Below are positions 37,585-46,003 of a stretch of 64,000 nt of DNA, in pieces; position 1 is the first letter of the stretch; each line of letters opens with the position of its first letter. The notes beneath the pieces were generated by a model. It saw only the letters and a list, made by a program, of their open reading frames with translations. It ran no database searches and had not been told where the DNA came from. The translations under genes were made by a program, and so were the position numbers. The stretch is from an uncultured Tolumonas sp. (GTDB taxonomy: Bacteria > Pseudomonadota > Gammaproteobacteria > Enterobacterales > Aeromonadaceae), in NCBI RefSeq assembly GCF_963556105.2, contig NZ_OY829945.1, forward strand, positions 539,001 to 603,000. The letters run 5' to 3'.

Positions 37585-38631
37585 ATGAAAGAACATCTGC
37601 AGCGATACAAACAGTATCTGCTTACCGGCGTGTCGCACGTTATCCCGTTCATTGCCAGCGGCGGGATCTTGATGGCGCTGGCGATCGCGTTTGCCCCGAT
37701 GACGGCACAAGGGCCGAGTTTTGATAGCTCGCCGCTGCTGAAACTGATTGTTGAAATTGGCAACTCGGCTTTTACGTTGCTGCTACCCGTTCTGGCCGGT
37801 TATATCGCCTATGCGCGTGCCGGTAAACCGGCCTTAGTAGCAGGTATGTTGGGTGGGCAGATCTCGTTAACCATTCATGCCGGTTTTCTGGGGGCGTTAG
37901 TGGCGGGTTTACTGGCCGGGTGGGTGGTGGATGTACTGAAAAAAATGCCGGTACCGAAATCATTGAAACCACTGATGCCGATTCTGATCATTCCAATTTT
38001 TTCGGCGTTGATTATTGGTGCGCTGATGTTTGAAGTCGTGGGTGTGCCGATCGCCAATCTGATGGTTTTTCTGGCGGGATGGCTGAAAACCATGGGCACA
38101 GCCAATGCGGTGGTGTTAGGCGCATTACTAGGGGCCATGATCGCATTTGATATGGGCGGCCCAATCAACAAAACGGCGTTTTTCTTTGGCTCGGCCATGA
38201 TTGCAGAAGGTAACCCGACCATCATGGGGGCGGTAGCGACAGCCATCTGTATTCCGCCGTTGGGGCTGGGGCTGGCGACGAAACTGAATAAAAAACTGTG
38301 GTCTAGCCAGGAGCAAGAGGCAGGCTCAGCGGCACTGGCGATGGGCTGTATCGGCATCACTGAAGGGGCGATCCCGTTTGCGGCGGCTGATCCGTTGCGG
38401 GTGATCCCGACTATCTGTTTTGGTTCGGCGGTCGGTAGTGTGCTTGCCATGTTATCGGGCGTGGCTGACCACGCACCACACGGTGGGCCGATTGTGTTGC
38501 CGGTGATTGATAACCGTTTGATGTATTTAGTGTCTATCGCTGTCGGTGTCATGGTGACGGCGTTATTGATCAATTTTCTGAAAGCACGTTCAGGCCAGCA
38601 TGTCGAAGTGGCATCGTCTGAAAGTGTCTGA
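37585..38631 (+). CDS. PTS fructose-family permease IIC
   Basis: 348 residues, polytopic. TGVSHVIPFIASGGILMALAIAF, AFDMGGPINKTAFFFG, CIGITEGAIPFAAADPLRVIP and HAPHGGPIVLPV are hallmarks of fructose/mannitol-class IIC domains, closest in my reading to E. coli FrwC. The frame is open from 37369, but the upstream part is not protein-like for this family. ATGs at 37573 and 37585 are both possible. It is followed by a separate IIB and a fused HPr-EI-IIA protein, as in the Frw/Fry systems, whose sugars are not established. Confidence 0.87.
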   Translation: MKEHLQRYKQYLLTGVSHVIPFIASGGILMALAIAFAPMTAQGPSFDSSPLLKLIVEIGNSAFTLLLPVLAGYIAYARAGKPALVAGMLGGQISLTIHAGFLGALVAGLLAGWVVDVLKKMPVPKSLKPLMPILIIPIFSALIIGALMFEVVGVPIANLMVFLAGWLKTMGTANAVVLGALLGAMIAFDMGGPINKTAFFFGSAMIAEGNPTIMGAVATAICIPPLGLGLATKLNKKLWSSQEQEAGSAALAMGCIGITEGAIPFAAADPLRVIPTICFGSAVGSVLAMLSGVADHAPHGGPIVLPVIDNRLMYLVSIAVGVMVTALLINFLKARSGQHVEVASSESV

Positions 38632-38648
38632 TCCCGGAGTATTTAAAC

Positions 38649-38948
38649 ATGAAAATTGTTGCAGTCACGGCTTGTCCGACGGGTATTGCGCATACCTATA
38701 TGGCAGCAGAGAAATTACTCGCGACAGCGAAAGAGTTGGGGCATGACATTAAGGTCGAAACGCAAGGTGCGATGGGCATCGAAAACGAACTCACTCTGCA
38801 TGATATTCGGGCGGCAGAGGTGGTGTTGATGGCGATTGATATTGTCATCGAAGGGGAAGAGCGTTTTGACGGTATGCGTGTTATCAAAGTGCCGATCCAG
38901 GATGCGCTGAAAGATCCGAAAGCGGTATTTAAGCGACTGGAAGCCTGA
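38649..38948 (+). CDS. PTS fructose-family component IIB
   Basis: 99 residues. The phosphorylated Cys is residue 9 in VTACPTGIAHTYMAAEKL, the standard fructose IIB signature. Then VETQGAMGIENELT and a C-terminal helix. It passes phosphate from the IIA domain of the downstream fusion protein to the sugar bound by IIC. 17 bp after IIC, 33 bp before the fusion gene. Confidence 0.93.
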   Translation: MKIVAVTACPTGIAHTYMAAEKLLATAKELGHDIKVETQGAMGIENELTLHDIRAAEVVLMAIDIVIEGEERFDGMRVIKVPIQDALKDPKAVFKRLEA

Positions 38949-38981
38949 TCGCCGGTTTTCGGGCTGACCAGAGAGCACACT

Positions 38982-41477
38982 ATGCCTAACTATAAGATCG
39001 AATATCGCTGCTTATTACCTCATGGTTTGCATGCGCGCCCCGCGACGCAGCTAGAGGCGGTGTGTCAGCGTTTTTCGGCCAGCATCGAATGGTGCAACCG
39101 GCGTAACGGCCGCTGTGCAAATGCCAAAAGTGTGTTGGCGTTACTGAGCACCGATACCTTGCACCACGATGTGTGCGACATTGTGGTCTCTGGCCATGAC
39201 GCACAATGTGCAGCGCATTCATTACGTCATTTCTTACGTTATGAATTAAATGAGCAAGACGATAGCGCGGTCGGGCAAAACAGTTTTGTGATGCCGCGCA
39301 ACCTGCGGACCAGTCATAGCCTGATCTTTCCGGGCCTCGCGGCGAATACCGGATTTGCCCGTGGGCAACTGGTGTTGTTTGACGTGCCAGAACCGAGCTT
39401 ACCGGTCGATTTAGCGGTGGAAGAGGCTAACGAACAACAACGGTTGTTACAGTCAGCGCTAGCCCAGTTACAACAACAACTCACCGCACAACACCGGCAA
39501 GCCAGCGCACAGACTGCACAGATATTGCGGGCGCATTTGTCGCTGCTGAGTGACATTACTTTTCAGCAAAAATTATCGGCACTACTGAGCGATTCGCCAA
39601 CGCTGGCGCATGCCATCATGCAACTACAGCGAGACTATCAGACGCAATTTATGGCATCTGACAGCCCTTATTTGCAGGAGCGGGAATTGGATCTGCGCGA
39701 TCTGTGTCAGCAATTGCTGGCATTGATTTATCCGACATGGGCCAAGGCGAAAACGTTACAGCTGCACACTGCCAGCGTAGTGCTGGCCGATGAGTTGACG
39801 CCTAGCCAGTTTTTATCGCTCGATCGACAGCATTTACAGGCGTTATTACTTACCCATGCGGCGCGTACCTCGCATACGGTGATCTTGGCCCGCGCAGCCG
39901 GAATGCCGGTGCTGACTGGTATGTATGATAGCCGTCTGACTCAGGCCGCTGGGCAAATGGTGTGGGTTGATGCCAATGCCGGGTTTTGTCTGTTACAACC
40001 CGACGCTATAGCGGAACGTTATTATGCGTTGGATGAGCAGATCAAACAAAAACGGCTGCAGCAATTACAAATATGCAGTCAGGCGCCGGGTGTCAGTGCT
40101 GATGGGCAACGATTAGAGATTGCCGCCAATATCGCTTCGGCGCCAGATGCGCTGCTTGCGTTTCAATCTGGCGCGGAAGGCATCGGTTTGTTTCGCACGG
40201 AAATGCTGTTTATGGATCGCGAGCAACCGCCGGATGAAGAGGAACAGTTTCAGGCCTATGCTGCGGTATTAACGGCAGCAGCCGGCAAGCCGGTGATCAT
40301 TCGTACCTTCGATATTGGTGGCGACAAACCGGTGGCTTATCTGCCAGCAATAGCAGAAACCAACCCGTATCTTGGTTTACGCGGCATCCGTCTTTACCCT
40401 TATCAGGAAACCTTATTTCGTACTCAGCTTCGTGCATTATTGCGAGCAGCTGTGCATGGCCCGTTAAAAGTCATGTTACCGATGGTGTTACAGCCCGAAG
40501 AAGTCATCTGGGCGCGGCAGTTAATTGCTGAGGAACAGGCCGTTTTACAGACGGCAGATATTCCGCATGCGCAATTTTCCCTCGGGATCATGCTGGAGAT
40601 CCCCGCTGCTGCATTACAAATCAGCGCCTTTTGTCCGTTGGTCGATTTCTTCAGTATTGGCAGTAACGATCTCACGCAATACTTACTGGCCGTTGATCGT
40701 AATAACCCGCAGGTCGCGCGTTATTACCAAAGCGCACATCCGGCGTTATGGATCTTATTACAGCAAATGGTCTTGCAGGCGCAGCAACACGGTCGCTGGA
40801 TCGGCTTATGTGGCGAATTAGCCAGTGATCGGCGCTTTCTGCCGCTGTTACTGGGTTTAGGGCTGGATGAACTGAGTCTGGCCACACCGCAGATTGCCGA
40901 AACGAAGGCGTTATTATCGCAACTGAATGCCGGGCAATGTCGTGAATTACTAACCAAGATCTGTGAATGTGCCAACAGTGAGCAGGTGTTGGCGAGCTTA
41001 AATACTGGCTCGGTGGCCGAAGTGCGTTCCATGCTGAGTGAAGAGTGCATGACCTTACAGGCTGATTGGCGCAATAAAGCCGAAGTGCTGAAAGGGATGG
41101 TGGATACACTCTGGCTGGCAGGGCGAACGCAGCAAGCGTTACAGTTGGAAGAAACCCTCTGGCAGCGCGAAGAGGCTTATTCAACCGGGCTTGGGCATGG
41201 TATTGCCATCCCACATGCGAAAACCGATGTTATTGAGCACTCGGCGATCAGTATTGCCCGATTAACCCATCCGGTGGATTGGGGCTCGTTAGATGGTCAG
41301 CCGGTCGATTTAGTGATCATGCTGACGTTGAATGCGCAGCAAGGTGCTGATGAGCATCTGCGAATTTTTTCACGCTTAGCCCGTCGCATGATGTATGACG
41401 AATTCCGGCAACAATTGCGTCAGGCACCTACTGCAGCTGCGCTGTGTGCGTTGTTACAACAAGAATTGGAAATGTAA
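38982..41477 (+). CDS. Multiphosphoryl transfer protein: HPr - enzyme I - IIA fusion
   Basis: 831 residues, the same length class as E. coli FryA and FrwA/PtsA. N-terminal HPr with His 17 in LPHGLHARPATQLE. The enzyme I region has the phospho-His loop ARTSHTVILARAAGMPVL, the PEP-binding core FRTEMLFMDREQPPDEEEQF, FDIGGDKP, and IGSNDLTQYLLAVDRNN. The C-terminal IIA-2 domain has its His in GHGIAIPHAKTD. It lets this PTS run from PEP independently of the general EI and HPr. Followed by a strong terminator. Confidence 0.93.
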   Translation: MPNYKIEYRCLLPHGLHARPATQLEAVCQRFSASIEWCNRRNGRCANAKSVLALLSTDTLHHDVCDIVVSGHDAQCAAHSLRHFLRYELNEQDDSAVGQNSFVMPRNLRTSHSLIFPGLAANTGFARGQLVLFDVPEPSLPVDLAVEEANEQQRLLQSALAQLQQQLTAQHRQASAQTAQILRAHLSLLSDITFQQKLSALLSDSPTLAHAIMQLQRDYQTQFMASDSPYLQERELDLRDLCQQLLALIYPTWAKAKTLQLHTASVVLADELTPSQFLSLDRQHLQALLLTHAARTSHTVILARAAGMPVLTGMYDSRLTQAAGQMVWVDANAGFCLLQPDAIAERYYALDEQIKQKRLQQLQICSQAPGVSADGQRLEIAANIASAPDALLAFQSGAEGIGLFRTEMLFMDREQPPDEEEQFQAYAAVLTAAAGKPVIIRTFDIGGDKPVAYLPAIAETNPYLGLRGIRLYPYQETLFRTQLRALLRAAVHGPLKVMLPMVLQPEEVIWARQLIAEEQAVLQTADIPHAQFSLGIMLEIPAAALQISAFCPLVDFFSIGSNDLTQYLLAVDRNNPQVARYYQSAHPALWILLQQMVLQAQQHGRWIGLCGELASDRRFLPLLLGLGLDELSLATPQIAETKALLSQLNAGQCRELLTKICECANSEQVLASLNTGSVAEVRSMLSEECMTLQADWRNKAEVLKGMVDTLWLAGRTQQALQLEETLWQREEAYSTGLGHGIAIPHAKTDVIEHSAISIARLTHPVDWGSLDGQPVDLVIMLTLNAQQGADEHLRIFSRLARRMMYDEFRQQLRQAPTAAALCALLQQELEM

Positions 41478-41482
41478 AACCT

Positions 41483-41532
41483 GAAGTGTGCATCCCTTTT
41501 AATGTGCGTTCCTTTTCATGTGTGTTCTTTTC
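41483..41532. repeat. Three imperfect tandem copies of a 16-17-bp unit
   Basis: AAGTGTGCATCCCTTTT, AATGTGCGTTCCTTTT and CATGTGTGTTCTTTT lie end to end after the fusion-gene stop, just before the terminator. Function unknown; probably slippage-derived. Confidence 0.55.
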
Positions 41533-41533
41533 G

Positions 41534-41558
41534 GCGGATCGTTCGATCCGCTATTTTT
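41534..41558 (+). terminator. Intrinsic terminator of the fructose-type PTS operon
   Basis: GCGGATCG-TT-CGATCCGC followed by TATTTTT. It touches the stop codon of the convergent AraC-type gene. Confidence 0.8.
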
Positions 41559-42405
41559 CCAACCGATATTCCGTCGGGGTGCGACCGGTCTTTTTCTTAA
41601 ATACCCGGCAAAAATAGTTGGTGTCCCGAAAACCACAGCGATGCGCGATCTCTTCTAAATGCATAGGGTAACGGCGCAGCATAAATTTAGCGCGGTCGAT
41701 GCGCACATACACCATGTAGTCGGCAAAATTCATGTGGCCTTGCTGGCGGAACAAACGGGAGAGGTGGTTGGGGCTGATATTAAACCGATCGGCCACCGAG
41801 TCGCGGTTGATAGCTTTATGAAAATTTTCCTGCACGTAGATACAGATCCGCTGAAACACGCTGTGCGCGCGTTGGTATTTATCCGGCAGTGGCTGGCGCA
41901 ATAATTCCTGTGTAAAAGTCAGCACGGTCATGAGCTGCAATTGCAGGCTGCGGGGGGCTTCAAGTTCGGATTGCTGCAGATCACTCAATGCTTGCAACAT
42001 GCTGTGCACCGGGCTTTTCGCCGATAGCGGGTAGCTGTGTTTTTGTACGTCGATAAAACTCTGCTGCTGTTGGCTCCAGTTGACCAGACTTAAACCTAAC
42101 TGGCGGCGGCCAAATAACAGGCTCAATACGCAGACATCTTCCTGCCACAGCGGTTTATTCCAACAGTTGGCGGGCACAAACAAAAATTGGCCAGTGCTCA
42201 GCCGACGCTCAATTTTATCGCCATGACTGTCGCACAGCACGTTTTGATAATTGCCGGATAACACCCATTCCAGCCGCGGGAAGGTGACCTGAAAAGCATA
42301 CAGTGGTGGCAGGCACGTGTCGTAGGCATAGACTAATTGATGTGTATGTTCCGAGAGTTCCTCTTCGGTGACGGCACTAAATATATCCTGAAATACCTGC
42401 TGCAT
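41551..42405 (-). CDS. AraC-family regulator (YijO-like)
   Basis: 284 residues. The C-terminal double helix-turn-helix is clear: HKAINRDSVADRFNISPNHLSRLFRQQG, then ILRRYPMHLEEIAHRCGFRDTNYFCRVFKKKTGRTPTEYR in the usual order. The N-terminal half is a cupin-like ligand domain. It converges on the fructose-type PTS. E. coli carries the AraC gene yijO next to frw, so control of this PTS is a fair inference. Confidence 0.87.
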   Translation of the reverse strand: MQQVFQDIFSAVTEEELSEHTHQLVYAYDTCLPPLYAFQVTFPRLEWVLSGNYQNVLCDSHGDKIERRLSTGQFLFVPANCWNKPLWQEDVCVLSLLFGRRQLGLSLVNWSQQQQSFIDVQKHSYPLSAKSPVHSMLQALSDLQQSELEAPRSLQLQLMTVLTFTQELLRQPLPDKYQRAHSVFQRICIYVQENFHKAINRDSVADRFNISPNHLSRLFRQQGHMNFADYMVYVRIDRAKFMLRRYPMHLEEIAHRCGFRDTNYFCRVFKKKTGRTPTEYRLEK

Positions 42406-42617
42406 GATCTATTCTCAAATAAGGTCGTACATATTGTAACGCAACCGTTTTTCTGTGCATTGCGTCTTGTCAGAGAAAGTTATATCGTTGCGGCGATTAT
42501 TGAAGTTGGCTAATCAACCAATTATGCAACTGTAATCAGAGTCAGTATCGCCGTGGTGACACCGTGTTTTTTGCGTTCATGGTGTAATGACAACAATGAT
42601 GTAAGGGAAGGGCTCGT

Positions 42618-43145
42618 ATGAAATTTAAATTTGGTGTGGTTTTGAGCGTTGCTGCTGCAATGTTCGTTGCTTCAGGTTGTGCTGACAACTATTCCGGCAA
42701 TACCTATCAGTCGAATCGTGCCGGTATCGTGCAAAACGTTAGTTTCGGTACAGTAACCAACATCCGTCAGGTTAATATTCAGGACGATAGCAGCAATATG
42801 CCAATTGGCGCGGTTGCTGGTGCGGTTGTCGGTGGTCTGTTAGGTCATGCCGTTGGTGGTGGTACCGGTAAAAAACTGGCTACCGTGGGTGGTGTGGTTG
42901 CTGGTGGTCTGGCGGGTAACGCCATTCAGAATCAGACTGGCAAAACAAACGGTATGGAAGTCGAAATTCGTCTGGATAATGGCCAGACTATCGCCGTCGT
43001 GCAAAAAATGGATCCTAATTTCCAGATCGGTTCCCGCGTTCGTTTAGTGGATGCTGGTGGCCGCACTACTGCATCACTGGTTAGCAACGTGAACTCTGGC
43101 TATGCAGCCCCAGTTGTTCAGCAAGGTTATGCGCCAGTTCAGTAA
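42618..43145 (+). CDS. Glycine-zipper outer-membrane lipoprotein (SlyB/Pcp-like)
   Basis: 175 residues. Lipobox VASGC with Cys 21. A 2TM glycine-zipper segment, IGAVAGAVVGGLLGHAVGGG and VGGVVAGGLAGNAI, lies at about 63-106, then a small beta domain (VEIRLDNGQTIAVVQKMD, FQIGSRVRLVD). It is similar to the SlyB/PCP family of outer-membrane lipoproteins linked to envelope stress. Single-gene unit with a strong terminator. Confidence 0.88.
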   Translation: MKFKFGVVLSVAAAMFVASGCADNYSGNTYQSNRAGIVQNVSFGTVTNIRQVNIQDDSSNMPIGAVAGAVVGGLLGHAVGGGTGKKLATVGGVVAGGLAGNAIQNQTGKTNGMEVEIRLDNGQTIAVVQKMDPNFQIGSRVRLVDAGGRTTASLVSNVNSGYAAPVVQQGYAPVQ

Positions 43146-43166
43146 TTTTCTTATCTGCTGATATTT

Positions 43167-43206
43167 AAACCCGCCAACTGTAGATAACAATTGGCGGGTT
43201 TGTTTT
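43167..43206. terminator. Bidirectional terminator (lipoprotein / ROK kinase)
   Basis: AAACCCGCCAA and TTGGCGGGTTT form an 11-bp stem, followed by TGTTTT on plus. It lies between the lipoprotein stop and the converging kinase stop. Confidence 0.82.
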
Positions 43207-44110
43207 ATGCGAGACTGGGTAACCAGGCCGCACCGCGCACACCGCTGCTATCGCCGTGTCTGGCTTTGACTATCTGGGTGTTGCAGTGATCAGAAAATAA
43301 ATACGGCAAGACCGCCGCCGGTAGATCCTGATATAACGATGCAACATTTGATAATCCACCACCTAATACAATGACATGCGGATCAATCAGGTTGATCACG
43401 CTGGCCAGACTGCGCCCCAAGGCATCCAGCAGGTGCTGGTAATGTCGTTCTGCCCGCACATCGCCTGCTTGTTTCGCCGCCATGATCAGTGCCGAATCCA
43501 GTTGTGTATTGTGTTGTTGGTTAAAGCGCGAAGCAAAACCGGTCCCGGATACAAAACGCTCCAAGCAGTTACTCCGGCCACAATAACAAGGCTGTGACAG
43601 GCCATCCTTTTCTGGAGAAAAACCTGGTAACGAGTTATGTCCCCACTCACCGGCAATGGCATTCGGGCCACTGAGTAGCTGTTTATTGACCACCACGCCA
43701 CCACCACAACCGGTGCCTAAGATGGCGCCAAATACTGTTTTGCCTTCTTTGCCTGCACCATCGACCGCTTCGGATAACGCAAAACAATCGGCATCATTGG
43801 CGAGTGCCACCGGCTGATTTAATCGCTGTTCCAGATCGGCCCGCAAATCTTCGCCGTTTAAGATCAGAATATTGGAATTTTTGATCCGGCCCGTATCCGG
43901 GCTGATGGCGCCGGGTAAACCGATCCCCACTGAAAACGGTTGTTTAAACTCAAGCCGATATTGTGTGACTAAGGTGGTAACCCCAGACAGAAAATCAGCA
44001 TAGTGCTGATTGGGGGTAGGTATACGCTGACGTAACAGGCACTGGCCTTGTTCACCCAGCAGTTGGGCTTCGATCTTGGTGCCACCAATATCCAGACCTA
44101 ATCGCAACAT
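43205..44110 (-). CDS. mak: ROK-family sugar kinase, fructokinase (Mak)-like
   Basis: 301 residues, the length of E. coli Mak. ATP site LGLDIGGTKIEAQLLG; zinc motif GH-N11-CYCGRSNCLE; IDPHVIVLGGGLSN; and the C-terminal HGDSSGVRGAAWL, which is nearly identical in Mak. It could phosphorylate fructose, or glucose released by GH1 enzymes of the adjacent PTS locus. CCGGAG six bases upstream fixes the start at 44110. A T-run terminator lies just upstream, so it is partly uncoupled from the PTS operon. Confidence 0.88.
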   Translation of the reverse strand: MLRLGLDIGGTKIEAQLLGEQGQCLLRQRIPTPNQHYADFLSGVTTLVTQYRLEFKQPFSVGIGLPGAISPDTGRIKNSNILILNGEDLRADLEQRLNQPVALANDADCFALSEAVDGAGKEGKTVFGAILGTGCGGGVVVNKQLLSGPNAIAGEWGHNSLPGFSPEKDGLSQPCYCGRSNCLERFVSGTGFASRFNQQHNTQLDSALIMAAKQAGDVRAERHYQHLLDALGRSLASVINLIDPHVIVLGGGLSNVASLYQDLPAAVLPYLFSDHCNTQIVKARHGDSSGVRGAAWLPSLA

Positions 44111-44135
44111 ATTGTTCTCCGGTTCAATACGCCTG

Positions 44136-44174
44136 AAAAAACGGTACTCCGGCGGGAATAACACCGGAGTACCG
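44136..44174 (-). terminator. Intrinsic terminator after the PTS IIA gene
   Basis: On the minus strand CGGTACTCCGG-N11-CCGGAGTACCG, an 11-bp perfect stem, is followed by six T. It lies 20 bp past the IIA stop and 26 bp before the kinase start. Confidence 0.85.
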
Positions 44175-44193
44175 AAAGACGCACAGTCAGTCG

Positions 44194-44511
44194 TTACGGT
44201 CTGACGGCATTCTGTCTGTAAACATCCACCAGTTCGGTGATCAACTCTTTGGCTAAAATAGAGGTCATCAGATGATCTTGTGCATGCACCATCACCAGGG
44301 TCATTTTGGTTTTGCCTTCCCCTTCATCGGCTTCAATCAGCTGAGTCTGTACTGCATGCGCTTCACGGGCATAGCTATTGGCTTCTTTTAACAGCGAATC
44401 GGCTTCCACAAACTGCCCTTGTTTGGCCTGATGTAAGGCTTCAAAGCAGAGACTGCGGGACTGACCGGCATTCACGATGATGCCCATGACTGCTTCTTCT
44501 AAATCCATCAT
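44194..44511 (-). CDS. PTS lactose/cellobiose-family component IIA
   Basis: 105 residues, all-helical. The phosphorylated His is in VMVHAQDHLMTS, and the N-terminus has MGIIVNAGQSRSLCFEALHQAK as in ChbA/CelC/LacF. It takes phosphate from HPr and gives it to IIB. It is the only lac/cel-class IIA visible in the window, so it may serve both PTS clusters and the orphan IIC. 10 bp after the GH1 gene. Confidence 0.93.
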   Translation of the reverse strand: MMDLEEAVMGIIVNAGQSRSLCFEALHQAKQGQFVEADSLLKEANSYAREAHAVQTQLIEADEGEGKTKMTLVMVHAQDHLMTSILAKELITELVDVYRQNAVRP

Positions 44512-44521
44512 TTTTTATTCC

Positions 44522-45904
44522 TTAAAAACCGTTATTTCGGGAGACATCGGCGAACCATTCGCCACTCTTTTTCACCGTGCGTTTCTGCGTTGCCAGATCG
44601 AGTTGCACAAAACCGTAGCGGTTTTTGTAGGCGTTGCTCCACGACCAGTTATCGATAAAAGTCCACAGGTGATAGCCCTTACAGGCACAGTTTTCGCTGA
44701 TGCCGCGGTGTAACCATTGCAGGTGGTTGCGGATAAAATCAATGCGGTAGGCATCCTGGATCTGGCCATCAACGAGGAACTTTTCTTCCCCTTCGACACC
44801 CATACCGTTTTCCGAAATGTAAGAAGGAATGTTGCCGTAGTTATCGCGCAGGTTGGTCAGAATGTCGTAGATGCCTTTTTCGTAGATCTCCCAACCGCGG
44901 TGTGGGTTCATCTTGCGGCCCGGCATTTCGTAATAATCGAAGAACCATTCCGGCATAAATGGGCTGCCGGGATTCACCGCATTAGCGCGGGCTTTCACGC
45001 GGCGTGGCTGGTAATAATTCACCCCCAGCAAATCGACTTTACCTTGTGCCAGCAGTTCGGCATCACCTGCTTCACAGTGCGGCAGCTGATCATATTGCTT
45101 GAGCAGTTCCACCAATTCCGCCGGATATTCGCCTTTCACTGCCGGGTCGAGAAAGCTGCGGTTAAAGAACAGATCGGCAATCTTCGACGCCTGTAAATCT
45201 GCCGGATGTTGCGAGCGCGGATACGACGGCGTCAGGTTCAGCACGATGCCGATCTGACCTTCCAGTTGTAGTGCGCGGTAACGTTGTACGGCTTTCGCGT
45301 GCGCCAGCATAGTGTGATACGCCACGGTGGCGGCACGGCGGAAATCGACCACGTTCGGGTAATGGAAGTCATACAGATAACCACCTTCCACCGGCACGAT
45401 CGGCTCATTGAAGGTGAACCAGAATTTCACTTTGCCGCCAAACAGACGGAAACAGGTTTCCGCAAAATCGGCGTAAGCATCAACCACTTCGCGACTTTCC
45501 CAACCGCCTTTTTCCTGCATACACATCGGCATGTCGAAATGGAACAGATTGATAAAAGGTTCAATGCCATTGGCGAGCAGCTCATCCAGCATCTCGTTAT
45601 AGAATTTGACTGCCAGCGGATTTACGTCACCCGTGCCGTTGGGAATTAAACGCGCCCAGGCAATCGAGGTGCGGAAAGTGTTGTGATTCAGTTGTTTCAT
45701 CAGCTGAATATCGCTGCGGAAATTGTCGTAAAACGTCGAGGTTTCTTGCGGGCCGACCTGATTAAAAAAACGGTTAGGCGATTCGTCAAACCACTGATCC
45801 CAGATGGTTGGTGATTTGCCATCACGCAGGGTGGCACCTTCAGATTGTGGACCGGACGAGGCGCTGCCCCACCAGAAATTTTCCGGAAATTGGTATTTCA
45901 TCAT
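44522..45904 (-). CDS. GH1 6-phospho-beta-glucosidase
   Basis: 460 residues of glycoside hydrolase family 1. Acid/base Glu 167 in FTFNEP, nucleophile Glu 365 in YISENGMG, and NWSWSNAYKNRYGFVQLD near the C-terminus, where phospho-glycosidases keep a Ser/Lys/Tyr phosphate pocket (here WSNAYKNRYG). It hydrolyses cellobiose 6-phosphate delivered by the PTS to glucose and glucose 6-phosphate. Cytoplasmic. A second copy begins at 63932. Confidence 0.92.
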   Translation of the reverse strand: MMKYQFPENFWWGSASSGPQSEGATLRDGKSPTIWDQWFDESPNRFFNQVGPQETSTFYDNFRSDIQLMKQLNHNTFRTSIAWARLIPNGTGDVNPLAVKFYNEMLDELLANGIEPFINLFHFDMPMCMQEKGGWESREVVDAYADFAETCFRLFGGKVKFWFTFNEPIVPVEGGYLYDFHYPNVVDFRRAATVAYHTMLAHAKAVQRYRALQLEGQIGIVLNLTPSYPRSQHPADLQASKIADLFFNRSFLDPAVKGEYPAELVELLKQYDQLPHCEAGDAELLAQGKVDLLGVNYYQPRRVKARANAVNPGSPFMPEWFFDYYEMPGRKMNPHRGWEIYEKGIYDILTNLRDNYGNIPSYISENGMGVEGEEKFLVDGQIQDAYRIDFIRNHLQWLHRGISENCACKGYHLWTFIDNWSWSNAYKNRYGFVQLDLATQKRTVKKSGEWFADVSRNNGF

Positions 45905-46003
45905 TATTATCTCGTTTCAAAACTTAGACGCTATGCAGATAGCGAATACAGACAGAGGGTGCAGATGACAGGGGGGCTGCCATCCGCACGGGGTAACAAG
46001 GTG

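Noticed and set aside
37875..38573. A 232-codon open frame antisense to the fructose-type IIC gene
   Set aside because: It mirrors a clear membrane permease with full family motifs on the other strand. The antisense product has no recognisable domain and no ribosome site.
40672..41214. A 180-codon open frame antisense to the HPr-EI-IIA fusion
   Set aside because: The sense strand carries intact EI and IIA motifs. The antisense frame is low in hydrophobic structure and has no family match.
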